Shown: one piece after another, positions 17,196-25,813 of the stretch | Position numbering within the stretch: position 1 is the first letter of the stretch | Layout of the letters: the number at the start of each line of letters is the position of its first letter | From: a candidate division WOR-3 bacterium | Lineage (GTDB): Bacteria > Hydrothermota > Tepidihabitantia > SM23-42 > JAOAFX01 | Direction of reading: 5' to 3' | Length of the DNA: 34,809 nt | NCBI GenBank assembly: GCA_039802205.1 | Contig: JBDRWD010000021.1 | Location: forward strand, 1-34,809 | The notes under the pieces: generated by a model | Database searches by the model: none | What the model saw: only the letters and a program-made list of their open reading frames with translations | Told to the model about the DNA's origin: nothing | Program-made: the position numbers and the translations under genes

Positions 17196-19844
17196 ATGAA
17201 AAAAATAAGCGTTGTGGTTCTGATAATCGGATTTTTAGGAGCAACAGAATTCATCCCCCGGGAAAAAATTCAGGAGGTTGCCTACAAATTTCTCAATCCG
17301 AGATTCGGTAAGAATTTATCATTGTCGCAGATAATTACTTACTACGGATGGGATGAAAATCCTAATGCCTACGGACTGGTATTCGAGGAGACGGATGGCG
17401 ATTACATAACTATTATCATGGGTGCGCGATACACCACTTCACCGATAGGCGAAGTTTATCAGGGTCAACCCCATTGTATAAGGTTTTTAGACCGGGCAAA
17501 GAAGAGATTGGAAAAAGCTTTTGCTCATATTTCGGAGCTGGATCGCTACTATTACTTTGGGACCGGTGAGGAGTACGCCGGTTTTCGGATTGGGGGTAAA
17601 AAAGTTTTGATCAATGTTTTAAATTTGCAACTGAGGACCGAGGATGAACTTTTCCGGATAAAACCCGAGCCAGTCTTGGAACGCTGGACCCGGGAAAAAT
17701 GGAATTATTATCTTAATAATGAAGATTTTGCAAGCCGGCAAAGCAATTACATCGATTCGGTCCCCTTCATAGATTGGGTATATGGTTGTTCACCAACCGC
17801 GGCTTCGATGATGTTCTGGTACTGGGATCATAGGAATTATGGGAAACTTGTAGATTATTTCTATACTCACTGGGATACGCCGGAGAATGAATGGAACGAC
17901 TGTGCTAATACAAATCGGGAACTTGCATTGGCGATGAATACCGATACCCTAACCGGTGGCACTTACATCAGTAACATTGCACCCGGGATGCTGACAGTGG
18001 CTAATTCCTACAATGGTTATTCATTCAGTGCTTCTACTTCCCCTCAGGGTGGTTACTGGAACCAATGGGTATTTTCTTATCTCAAAAACGAGATCGATGC
18101 CCAGCGGCCATGCCATTGGAATGTTATCCAGTACTGGTATCCGCCAATGAATGAGTATATAAACCATTCTGTGACCGGAGTAGGCTACGAAATTACCAGT
18201 AACGATACTTTCGTGATCGTCCACACCACCTGGGACAACGGTGAACCGCTCTGGCCATTGGGGACATATTACAACGGTGTCTGGTCTTATGATTATGTAG
18301 TAAGTCTAATCCCTGGTGGCTCAAATCCCAATAATGTCATCCTTGATTATCCCCGAGGAGGCGATATCTACAATCTCCCGGTCATGTTCAAAAATTTAAA
18401 ATACGCCATCCGCTGGCATACCACGGGTTCAGACATAAGTTACCTGAAATTGTGGTGGTCAAAGGGTACAGATGGAGAAGGTTATGATTCCCTTCGCTGG
18501 ACGTTGATTGCTAATAACGTGGCTAATACAGGTAAGTATATCTGGACATGTCCCAATTTAAGTTGCTCTCTCCGTGTCAATATTGCAGCAATGAATGCGA
18601 GCAATCTCCGTTTAGCCGCGGACGGTAGTTTCGGAAGGACAAGGGTTACAGAACTAACCCATTCTGCAAACCTCAATCTCATTGGTCATTATGATACTCC
18701 TGGCTGGGCTAATGATCTTGTGATCCATGGAAATTATGCCTATATCGCAGATGGTGCAAAGGGTATAACAGTTTTAGATATCAGTGACTCCACCCTGCCC
18801 GATTTTGTAAATCAGGTAACCATCCCGGGCAATCTTGGAACGATTGGATTGGGCGGTCAGTATCTTTTCGTTGGTGATAAAGAAGATACCTTCCGGGTAT
18901 TGTCGATATCCAATCCTACAAACCCTGTAGAGGTGGCAAAACTTGCTTTGAGTGATGATGTGTTAGGACTTTTTGTGGAAGGCAATCGGGTCTATGTTGC
19001 TGCCCGGAGTCAGGGGCTGGTCATTGTAGATGTCCAAATTCCTTCCAATCCAGTGATCATTGGAACATATAATACCAGTGGCTTTGCTTATGATGTGGTA
19101 GTTGCGAACAACCTTGCCTATGTTGCTGATGCCACAAAGGGAGTGCGAATAATCGATGTCTCTAATCCGGTAAATCCGGTGGAGACCGGTTATTATGATA
19201 CCAATGGTATTACCTATGGAGTGGCATTATTCGGCAATTATCTTTATGCCGCGGATGGGACTGCGGGAATCAAAGTCTTTGATGCCTCAAGTCCAGATAC
19301 ATTAATCCTTTTGGGTTCATGTGATACACCGGGAACAGCTTCCGGCATTCAGTATTATAATGGCTACTGTTTTGTCGCTGATGGGACATTGGGTGGTATG
19401 CGGGTAATAGATGTTCGAAATCCAAACGCTCCAAGCGAAGCTGGATATATCCTTTCTTTAAGTTCCGCAGTCTCGGTATTGGTTAATCGGAGTCTTGTTT
19501 ATCTTCCAGATGGAAGCACCGGGCTGCTTATAATAAGGCAGGATATAGTAGGAATAGAAGAAGGAGTTAAAGGGGGAGTCTCTTTTGGTTTAAAATTATT
19601 CCCTAAACCCGGGAAAATTGGCAATCCAGTCCATCTCCAGTTGACGGTCACCCAAGAATCTGACGGCAGATTAGAATTATTTGATCTCGCGGGCAGGAAG
19701 GTGGCTACTGTTTATCAGGGGAATTTCAAAACAGGTATCAATGAATTTCATTGGATACCCACGGGTCTCTCTTCGGGTATCTACTTTATCAGGGCAAAGA
19801 TCGATTCAAAAACTGCAATCGATAAAATTCTGCTTTTAAAATAA
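17196..19844 (+). CDS. Secreted C39-like cysteine peptidase with LVIVD repeats and T9SS-type C-terminal domain
   Basis: The 882-residue protein starts with a signal peptide and a propeptide-like region (about 20-180). A papain-like C39_2-type domain follows with Cys198 (YGCSPTAASM), His324 (INHSVTGVGY) and Asp347/Asn348 (TTWDNG) as the probable catalytic set. After a beta domain (about 385-490) come six or more LVIVD-type repeats (about 500-785; motifs such as LAYVADATKGVRIIDVSNP) that should form a propeller. A type A sorting-like domain ends the protein (about 795-882; LELFDLAGRKVATV, SSGIYFIRA, DKILLLK). ATG 17196 has better spacing to AAAGGAG than ATG 17193. It is probably a surface protease; the substrate is unknown. 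Confidence 0.75.
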   Translation: MKKISVVVLIIGFLGATEFIPREKIQEVAYKFLNPRFGKNLSLSQIITYYGWDENPNAYGLVFEETDGDYITIIMGARYTTSPIGEVYQGQPHCIRFLDRAKKRLEKAFAHISELDRYYYFGTGEEYAGFRIGGKKVLINVLNLQLRTEDELFRIKPEPVLERWTREKWNYYLNNEDFASRQSNYIDSVPFIDWVYGCSPTAASMMFWYWDHRNYGKLVDYFYTHWDTPENEWNDCANTNRELALAMNTDTLTGGTYISNIAPGMLTVANSYNGYSFSASTSPQGGYWNQWVFSYLKNEIDAQRPCHWNVIQYWYPPMNEYINHSVTGVGYEITSNDTFVIVHTTWDNGEPLWPLGTYYNGVWSYDYVVSLIPGGSNPNNVILDYPRGGDIYNLPVMFKNLKYAIRWHTTGSDISYLKLWWSKGTDGEGYDSLRWTLIANNVANTGKYIWTCPNLSCSLRVNIAAMNASNLRLAADGSFGRTRVTELTHSANLNLIGHYDTPGWANDLVIHGNYAYIADGAKGITVLDISDSTLPDFVNQVTIPGNLGTIGLGGQYLFVGDKEDTFRVLSISNPTNPVEVAKLALSDDVLGLFVEGNRVYVAARSQGLVIVDVQIPSNPVIIGTYNTSGFAYDVVVANNLAYVADATKGVRIIDVSNPVNPVETGYYDTNGITYGVALFGNYLYAADGTAGIKVFDASSPDTLILLGSCDTPGTASGIQYYNGYCFVADGTLGGMRVIDVRNPNAPSEAGYILSLSSAVSVLVNRSLVYLPDGSTGLLIIRQDIVGIEEGVKGGVSFGLKLFPKPGKIGNPVHLQLTVTQESDGRLELFDLAGRKVATVYQGNFKTGINEFHWIPTGLSSGIYFIRAKIDSKTAIDKILLLK

Positions 19845-19850
19845 TAAAGA

Positions 19851-19866
19851 GAAAGGAGGTGAGAGG
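19851..19866 (+). promoter_or_regulatory. Upstream GAAAGGAGGTGA leader motif
   Basis: GAAAGGAGGTGAGAGG occurs about 90 nt before the start of the Asp-box protein gene, which has its own AAAGGAG. As at the other leader sites, it is nearly perfectly complementary to the 16S rRNA tail but far from a start codon. No ATG opens it here. Its role is unknown. Confidence 0.35.
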
Positions 19867-19892
19867 AAAAAGAAAAAAAACAGGTTGCAATC

Positions 19893-19910
19893 TCCCAGCA
19901 AATGCTGGGA
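19893..19910 (+). terminator. Hairpin in leader of the Asp-box protein gene
   Basis: A perfect 8-bp inverted repeat (tcccagca/tgctggga) has a 2-nt centre and is followed by actatttta. The T-run is short, so it may be a weak terminator after the peptidase gene or a leader structure of the following gene. The structure is seen directly; the function is inferred. Confidence 0.4.
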
Positions 19911-19949
19911 ACTATTTTAGCAGGATGGTTTTAAAAGAAAGGAGTGAAC

Positions 19950-21557
19950 ATGAAAAAAATATTGACAATCTTAGGGTTATTATCGGTGGTTTTGTGGGCA
20001 ACCGTGGTGCCGGCAAACATAGATAAGGCAAAATTAGATGATGGGACTGGTCATTGTGATAAACATGTGCCAGTGCTGACCCGTGCCGAGATAATCCCCG
20101 CAGATTCCTCGGCAAATGAGTATTGCATGTGGACTCAGATGCAGGAATGCCTTGCCTATAATCCCACCGATGAATATCTGGAATTTGTCTGCCGGAATTT
20201 TGCGATTGGTAATAATCTTGATGTCTGGCAGACCGATAAGAACTTCACTTTCACTATAACTGATGAGAATGTTTATTCTCAGCAGTTGGGTGGTGGTGCG
20301 CGCTATCCTACCAGTGTTGCTTCAGTTGATGGTCAAGGTCCACATATCTCAGCACCCGTTCTTCAGGCTGGTGCTTGGGGATTGATGATGGGTCAGTATG
20401 AAAGCGGAGGCTGGTTCTCCTCGTTCTGGGATGACCCAGTCAATCTTGCCGGCAATGTTGGCACCCATAAGTGCATTGGCAAACAACTTCCCAATGGCAA
20501 TATCCTCTTCATCGGAGTTACCGGAAGCTATGATATTCTTTATCAAACATACAATTACGACTTGACTCAGCAACTGGGTGGAGGAGTGATTTCTCCGGGT
20601 CCGAGCTACTATTTCGGATTTGATATCAATGGTGGCACGGCCTATGTCTTCTGGTATGATGCAAATTTGAATGTCTACTACAAGACTTCAACCGATGGCA
20701 TCGACTGGAGTTCAACCCAGACCTACAATTTGGTTTGGCCCAATCCCTTTACGAACAATATCTTCTATTGGGGTCAGGTGGCGGTTACCGATGCCGGCAA
20801 CCCGGTGATTGTATTTGATATGGTGAACGGTGATGATAATGAATATCCCTATGAAGGCAAAGTCTATGTCTCGGTTGCTCCGGGTCAACCTTGTATTGAG
20901 GTCGGAGTTACCACCGCCGGTGCAGAGAATTTCTATCCTACCATTGCCACTGGTGGGAATTATGTCGTCGTCTTGTTCGGTGAAACAAGAGGCGGCACTG
21001 GCTCAAATACTTTCTGGGACATTTACTACAACTATTCAACGGATGGTGGAACCACATGGCACACACCGGTTAGTCTTACGAGCGATATCAACGATCACAA
21101 CAACTGTCTCTGGCAGATTGCCAAGAGAGTTGATGCAGTAGGAAATGGTCAGTTCTTCTTCACCTTCGGTTGCGCCATCGCCGATCCTTTGCTCGACCTC
21201 TATGACAATATCCAGAATGGTAGTCCCACACCATCCCGCTGGTATGTGGGCAGAAATCCCATCGTCGGTATTGCGGAGAACAGGACCGAGACTCCAAAGA
21301 AACTGGCACTCAATATTGCACCCAACCCGGTGCGCAATCAAGCACATATTGCCTATGCGTTACCCAAGGCAGGGAATCTCACAATCGACCTTTACAGTGC
21401 TGATGGCCGATTGGTCCGAAAGGTTGAGCAGGGTCACAGGAATGCCGGGTTCTACAGCACGAACATTGATACCCGTGAACTTGCAAATGGTGCCTATGTA
21501 GTGGTTCTCAAGGCTGGCAAAGAGCAACTCTCGGGTAAACTGGTGGTTGCCCACTAA
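19950..21557 (+). CDS. Secreted Asp-box (sialidase-like propeller) protein with T9SS-type C-terminal domain
   Basis: This 535-residue protein has a signal peptide (about 1-17) and a beta-rich body with Asp-box motifs STDGIDWS (about 247) and STDGGTTW (about 362), which mark BNR/sialidase-type propellers. Its C-terminal sorting-like domain (about 450-535) contains APNPVRN, IDLYSADGRLVRKV, LANGAYVVVL and SGKLVV. No sialidase active-site residues are confirmed, so enzymatic activity should not be assumed. ATG 19950 follows AAAGGAGTGAAC; GTG 19944 lies inside the ribosome-binding site. It is the last gene before the bidirectional terminator. Confidence 0.7.
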   Translation: MKKILTILGLLSVVLWATVVPANIDKAKLDDGTGHCDKHVPVLTRAEIIPADSSANEYCMWTQMQECLAYNPTDEYLEFVCRNFAIGNNLDVWQTDKNFTFTITDENVYSQQLGGGARYPTSVASVDGQGPHISAPVLQAGAWGLMMGQYESGGWFSSFWDDPVNLAGNVGTHKCIGKQLPNGNILFIGVTGSYDILYQTYNYDLTQQLGGGVISPGPSYYFGFDINGGTAYVFWYDANLNVYYKTSTDGIDWSSTQTYNLVWPNPFTNNIFYWGQVAVTDAGNPVIVFDMVNGDDNEYPYEGKVYVSVAPGQPCIEVGVTTAGAENFYPTIATGGNYVVVLFGETRGGTGSNTFWDIYYNYSTDGGTTWHTPVSLTSDINDHNNCLWQIAKRVDAVGNGQFFFTFGCAIADPLLDLYDNIQNGSPTPSRWYVGRNPIVGIAENRTETPKKLALNIAPNPVRNQAHIAYALPKAGNLTIDLYSADGRLVRKVEQGHRNAGFYSTNIDTRELANGAYVVVLKAGKEQLSGKLVVAH

Positions 21558-21570
21558 CAGAAAGAAAAAT

Positions 21571-21600
21571 AAAAAAGGGGGCCCAAAAGCCCCCTTTTTT
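21571..21600. terminator. Bidirectional intrinsic terminator
   Basis: The arms aaaaaagggggc and gccccctttttt (12 bp) flank the loop ccaaaa. The A-run and T-run give a U-tract on both strands, so it ends both converging operons. It overlaps the stop codon of the glycosyltransferase gene. Confidence 0.92.
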
Positions 21601-23632
21601 ATTTGGTGAGCAATTGTAAATTTTGAAGTATTGGTTGATAGTGCTTATTTTTTTGTAAACCCATTCGCCAGTATTTTTGGGCGTTTTTTAAATCATGCAA
21701 TTGAAAATAACAAATGCCTGCGAGATTGAATATCTCGGGTGGGATTTCATAGCCCTGCGGATATTTTATTGCTTGAACAAAGCATTGTGCTGCATTCCGG
21801 TAGTCTTTAAATTTTAGGTATAGCCTACCCAAACCTTCGTAAATAATTGGATTTGGAGACGGAATTTTCGTCCGGTAATAATCAAGAATATTCAGTGCCT
21901 TGTTAATTTCACCTTTCATAAGATAGCAGTCTGCGAGATTATAATATAGCATGGCATCGGCGTGCGGTAGATTTAAGGCGATGTTCAAATAATAAACCGC
22001 ACTGTCGATTGCACCAGATTTTTTAAAGAGATATCCAAGTTGGTTATAGGCATAATGAAAATAAGGATTTAATGTGCATGCCTTCTTGAAGCTTTCGACA
22101 CTTTTTCCGAAATCACCAATTTTATCATAATACAAACCTGCTACATAATACAATTCATATTTTAGCTCATCATCCGGCATGTGGAAGCCGGTGGTTAGAT
22201 ATTTTTCAACATCGTATAATCGATTATTTTCAAGAAGTGCCCGGCTGATTTGGATATAAACGAGAGAGGGTGGTTTTTCATACGGGTATTCGTTTTTAAA
22301 AAATTTATTCCTGGTCCCGATCATAGAGAATAAAAAAATACCGAAAATGATTGAGAGAGAAGGGTAATTCTTTTGCTTAAAATCCTTTATAATGGTGATT
22401 AGAATATATCCAGCATACAGGCAAAAGAATGGAATAACCGGCAATCTATAACGGGAGGCGATGAACATTAAAATTATGGTCAAGCTGTAAATAGCATTGA
22501 AAAATAACACGAAGAAAAACAGTATCTTTGATCTTTTATTTTTTTCAAAAACTGTGTAATAAATTAAGCCGGTAAGCGCCAGTGGAAATAAAAGTCCTGC
22601 CCGGGGCAGGGGTAGATGACTGAGAATAGAGAAATTATTAAAAAATTGCTCATCGGTATTACGTGGAAATTCATGGGCATTAAAAAACAAAAGGGCCTTT
22701 TTAGCAGTAATCGAAATCCAGTTTAAAGGATTTTTGATGATAAATTCCAGTGCCTTTTTATACCAATAGTTCTGCATCTGGGCAAAGTTAGTTATTTTTG
22801 TCGAGATGTAAGCCGTCGTCAAGAGACTATCCCATTGATAACCTGGTTGGAGTGCTACAGTTTTATTGATCTCTGGATTATTGCCGATATAAAAATTTAT
22901 CCCCCCATTATAGGATATTACTACCAGTTCCTTAGAGTGGAGAATATTCCGTAGGGTTGATAAAGTCGCGGGCAGTATGGCAATGATGAGAAACATTAAA
23001 ATATATTTTATTTTTGCTAAAAGCGGAAGGTCTCGGAGAACGAGATAAATAAAAATGATTACGATGGGCAATAATATCAAAAAATTTGTGAGGGTTATTG
23101 TTAACAATCCGAAAGCGGAAGCGCTGACAAGGAGTGGGATTAAATTTATATTATTTGTCTCACTCCCCTGAGAAAACTTAATCCAAAAAACGATGTGCAT
23201 CAGCATGAAAAAGATTATCAGTACCGGCGGAAGGATTTCGGAAGCGCTTTGGATTATGGGAAGATATGAGGCATAAAAGATTGCGCCCATCAGAGCGATA
23301 GAGGCATTTAATAGTTTTTGTCCAATGTAATACAACATCAAAAGATTTAGCAAGTCCATAAGAATCTGGATTATTCTGACAGCATCGACTGGATGTCTGA
23401 AAATTTTATAGCTTAGAGCTACGAAGTAGTAATAAAATGGTGGATGGTAATAGGAATTGGGCAATCCTAAGAAGTTTTTATTTACAATATGCTCTGCAAC
23501 TTTTACATATTCGGCTGAATCAACAATGGGCAGATCAAAGATCGGATTATTTTTTTTCAATTGATAAAAATGAAAAAGGCGTAAGATCAAAGCCGCCAAG
23601 ATTACGAAAAATAACAGCTTCTTAGGTTGCAA
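21599..23632 (-). CDS. GT39/PMT-type membrane glycosyltransferase with C-terminal TPRs
   Basis: The 677-residue protein has about ten membrane spans in its first 440 residues. It shows the family's acidic loop (VDSAEYVKVAEHI, about 37-49), the HPPFYYY motif (about 63-69) and the late SRYRLPVIPFF segment. These are features of the PMT_2/GT39/ArnT group, which uses polyprenyl-linked sugars in the periplasm. Residues from about 470 to 677 are TPR-like helices (NPYFHYAYNQLGYLFKKSG, YYNLADCYLMKGEINKAL, AAQCFVQAIKYP), probably for protein partners. It starts with TTG only 3 nt after cassette gene D copy 2 and has no strong ribosome-binding site, implying coupled translation. It may glycosylate proteins connected with that cassette; this is inferred. 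Confidence 0.75.
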   Translation of the reverse strand: MQPKKLLFFVILAALILRLFHFYQLKKNNPIFDLPIVDSAEYVKVAEHIVNKNFLGLPNSYYHPPFYYYFVALSYKIFRHPVDAVRIIQILMDLLNLLMLYYIGQKLLNASIALMGAIFYASYLPIIQSASEILPPVLIIFFMLMHIVFWIKFSQGSETNNINLIPLLVSASAFGLLTITLTNFLILLPIVIIFIYLVLRDLPLLAKIKYILMFLIIAILPATLSTLRNILHSKELVVISYNGGINFYIGNNPEINKTVALQPGYQWDSLLTTAYISTKITNFAQMQNYWYKKALEFIIKNPLNWISITAKKALLFFNAHEFPRNTDEQFFNNFSILSHLPLPRAGLLFPLALTGLIYYTVFEKNKRSKILFFFVLFFNAIYSLTIILMFIASRYRLPVIPFFCLYAGYILITIIKDFKQKNYPSLSIIFGIFLFSMIGTRNKFFKNEYPYEKPPSLVYIQISRALLENNRLYDVEKYLTTGFHMPDDELKYELYYVAGLYYDKIGDFGKSVESFKKACTLNPYFHYAYNQLGYLFKKSGAIDSAVYYLNIALNLPHADAMLYYNLADCYLMKGEINKALNILDYYRTKIPSPNPIIYEGLGRLYLKFKDYRNAAQCFVQAIKYPQGYEIPPEIFNLAGICYFQLHDLKNAQKYWRMGLQKNKHYQPILQNLQLLTK

Positions 23633-23635
23633 TGG

Positions 23636-24256
23636 TTATTTTATCAGCCCCAACCAGGTGCCAAACAAAAACTGGAGCCGTCCGATAAGTAAAGAAAGTC
23701 GTGCCATCACGGTATAACCGAATGAGGCGCCAAAGCCAACCATGATGAATATAATGCCGAGATAGGAGATCGGTTTTAGCACACCCTTATGTTCTCGGGA
23801 GAAGAAGAAAAAGAAAATTGTGCTAAGGACACCGATGAAGATCAGTACTGCCCATAAACCCTGTTGCCAATTCGAAAAGAGGTGGGGATAGATTACAGTG
23901 CCTTGAATCTGTTTGATCACATCTGCCTGGATTATCGCTGGAATACTTACCCCTGAAGAAAAACCGAGGGCAACGGCAATTGGAATGCGCACGAGCCAGG
24001 AGAGACGGGGAACGAAGCGGAAGAAGTATAATAAGCCAATCACCATGGGGATTAAAACCCAGTAATTTCCACCCTGTAACGGTAAAATAAGCCTGGGTGT
24101 CAAAACGAGGTGGTAGGTTACGGCAATTGCATAGCCGTTTGCTACTCCCACGAAGAGATGTTCACAGAACCGATAAAAGGGATTTTCTTTATAAAGAAAA
24201 GAAAGGATTCCGATGGTTAGAAATGCACCAATCCAGATCCAGGGATCCTGGTTCAT
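23636..24256 (-). CDS. Cassette gene D, copy 2: multi-span membrane protein
   Basis: This 206-residue protein is a paralogue of the D genes at 3317 and 28090. It keeps SFLYKENPFYRF, FVPRLSWLVRIPI, FFSREHKG and GFGASFGYTVMARLSLLIGR in about six spans. The ATG overlaps the stop of gene C by 4 nt. The glycosyltransferase gene follows after 3 nt. It looks closer to copy 3 than to copy 1 (for example WLVRIPI, PAIIQADVIKQIQGT against PATIQANIIKQIQGT). Function is unknown. Confidence 0.75.
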   Translation of the reverse strand: MNQDPWIWIGAFLTIGILSFLYKENPFYRFCEHLFVGVANGYAIAVTYHLVLTPRLILPLQGGNYWVLIPMVIGLLYFFRFVPRLSWLVRIPIAVALGFSSGVSIPAIIQADVIKQIQGTVIYPHLFSNWQQGLWAVLIFIGVLSTIFFFFFSREHKGVLKPISYLGIIFIMVGFGASFGYTVMARLSLLIGRLQFLFGTWLGLIK

Positions 24257-25119
24257 TTCTTCCTCCTTGTCGCAAAATACCCAATGTTGCCGATGATCAC
24301 CAATAAAAGAATCATCAGATGGGCGATGGATTGCGAACCCATGCCCCGGGTAGCGGGTGTAGCTCCGGTGAGATTATATTTGGTACTGACCAGATATTCG
24401 TATTCTGAAGCACCTTTTAGCCCAGCAATCATCCCGCACATCTGCCCGGTCTGTAAAAAGGGATAAAAATCTGGTGCAGTCACGGCAGTGGCACCTGACC
24501 CAACCCGGACACCAAAGCGGGTATTGGCATAGATAACCCAGGATTGAGGTATTGCACTTCCAGCAATGGAGATGATTACTCCGATATCGTTATAGTTCTT
24601 TATCTTCTTCATCATTTCTAAAGAAGCAGTCCGGTTTTTGTAATAATCAGCGGGAAATGCCTGACTTATATCCGATCCCATCCTCAATACCGCTGCAAGC
24701 CATAAGGGCGGATAGCCGAGAAAGACATAGTCCCGGCCATAGAGAATTGAATCCTGGTTTGTCTGAGCCCGGGCATTGAATTCTTCCGTTACCTGGTTTA
24801 ATCCTTGCTGTGCCAGTCCCGGACCCTGGATATAAGAGGTCATCACAAGCACCGGAATGCGCCGGGCAAAGGCATGTCTTAACAGGGCAATGAACATCGG
24901 ATGTAATTCAGGCATCGTTTGGGGATCATAATCAGCTGAGATTAAAATTCCTTGGTTTTCCGGGTCAATCGTCTCTATTACATCAAACAATTTCTGGGTA
25001 TATGGCATGACATTCGTTTTTATCCGGAAAGGGAAAAGTAGCGGAATCAACACCGAAAGTCCGACGAGTAAAAAGACTATCCGCCGGTCAATCCTCAAAA
25101 GATATTCCCAGAATTTCAT
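24253..25119 (-). CDS. Cassette gene C, copy 2: double-anchored periplasmic protein
   Basis: This 288-residue protein has a basic start (RIDRR), a membrane span at about 13-31, a periplasmic alpha/beta-like domain and a C-terminal span near 263-281 with a TRRKK tail. The conserved [10 protein letters not shown] lies near residue 64, and YPFLQTGQ...G.KGASEYE near 225-245. Compared with copy 1 it has a longer loop around [11 protein letters not shown]. It overlaps both B and D by 4 nt, giving tight coupling. No family is recognised. Confidence 0.75.
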   Translation of the reverse strand: MKFWEYLLRIDRRIVFLLVGLSVLIPLLFPFRIKTNVMPYTQKLFDVIETIDPENQGILISADYDPQTMPELHPMFIALLRHAFARRIPVLVMTSYIQGPGLAQQGLNQVTEEFNARAQTNQDSILYGRDYVFLGYPPLWLAAVLRMGSDISQAFPADYYKNRTASLEMMKKIKNYNDIGVIISIAGSAIPQSWVIYANTRFGVRVGSGATAVTAPDFYPFLQTGQMCGMIAGLKGASEYEYLVSTKYNLTGATPATRGMGSQSIAHLMILLLVIIGNIGYFATRRKK

Positions 25120-25796
25120 TTCCCGCCTCCTAACCAGTTTCTTTCAATCCCTAAAATAATTTTAAGTGAGGTTGCTGCTACCCCTAAACCTACTCCAAAG
25201 AGAATTCCTCTTTTTGATGCGGTATTGGGCACATCCATTATCCACTGTGCAAGATAAGGAAGTTTGGGTGAGATATAATAGCCGAGGGGGACTACCCCAA
25301 CCATGACAATGAAGGCGGCGACAAGGAGGAGCGTTGCTTCCAATGTCCGGGCACGGAATGCGCGGTAGGCAGCAGATGCCATAAAGAATGCCAACAAAGC
25401 AAACATTGTTGCCCCCAAAGGGGTCATCACATTATCATAGATGGTCTGGATTGAGTATTTCACCACCAGGATTTTATCGCCGATGGGTAATCGGAACTGT
25501 ACTGGTAATGGTCCTTTTCCTTCCATCCCTCCGAATAGTCCAATGATTGCAACGACTACGATGGAGATGAGGGTCACCCAGGAGTATTGCCAGTGCTCTT
25601 TTTTCCTCCGGATCTTATCAATGTGATGGTTTATCAGGCTGCCCAATCCTAAGACTAAGGCAAAAGAGGCGATTATCCCCAGCCAGTCCAGAAAATTCAT
25701 ATAGATATCTTTCGATATCCGGTGGGGTATGAAAAATTGGACAAGCATAGCAATGCCGATGATCAGGACTATCATTAAAGGAATAGTGCGTTGCAT
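25116..25796 (-). CDS. Cassette gene B, copy 2: six-span membrane protein
   Basis: This 226-residue membrane protein is paralogous to the B genes at 1846 and 29588. It carries the [36 protein letters not shown] and [13 protein letters not shown]...[11 protein letters not shown] signatures. Spans 3 and 4 are separated by a longer loop ([15 protein letters not shown]) than in copy 1. A GGAGG lies upstream, and the gene follows A copy 2 by 17 nt and overlaps C by 4 nt. Confidence 0.75.
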   Translation of the reverse strand: MQRTIPLMIVLIIGIAMLVQFFIPHRISKDIYMNFLDWLGIIASFALVLGLGSLINHHIDKIRRKKEHWQYSWVTLISIVVVAIIGLFGGMEGKGPLPVQFRLPIGDKILVVKYSIQTIYDNVMTPLGATMFALLAFFMASAAYRAFRARTLEATLLLVAAFIVMVGVVPLGYYISPKLPYLAQWIMDVPNTASKRGILFGVGLGVAATSLKIILGIERNWLGGGK

Positions 25797-25813
25797 CTTA
25801 CCTCCTTTAATTG

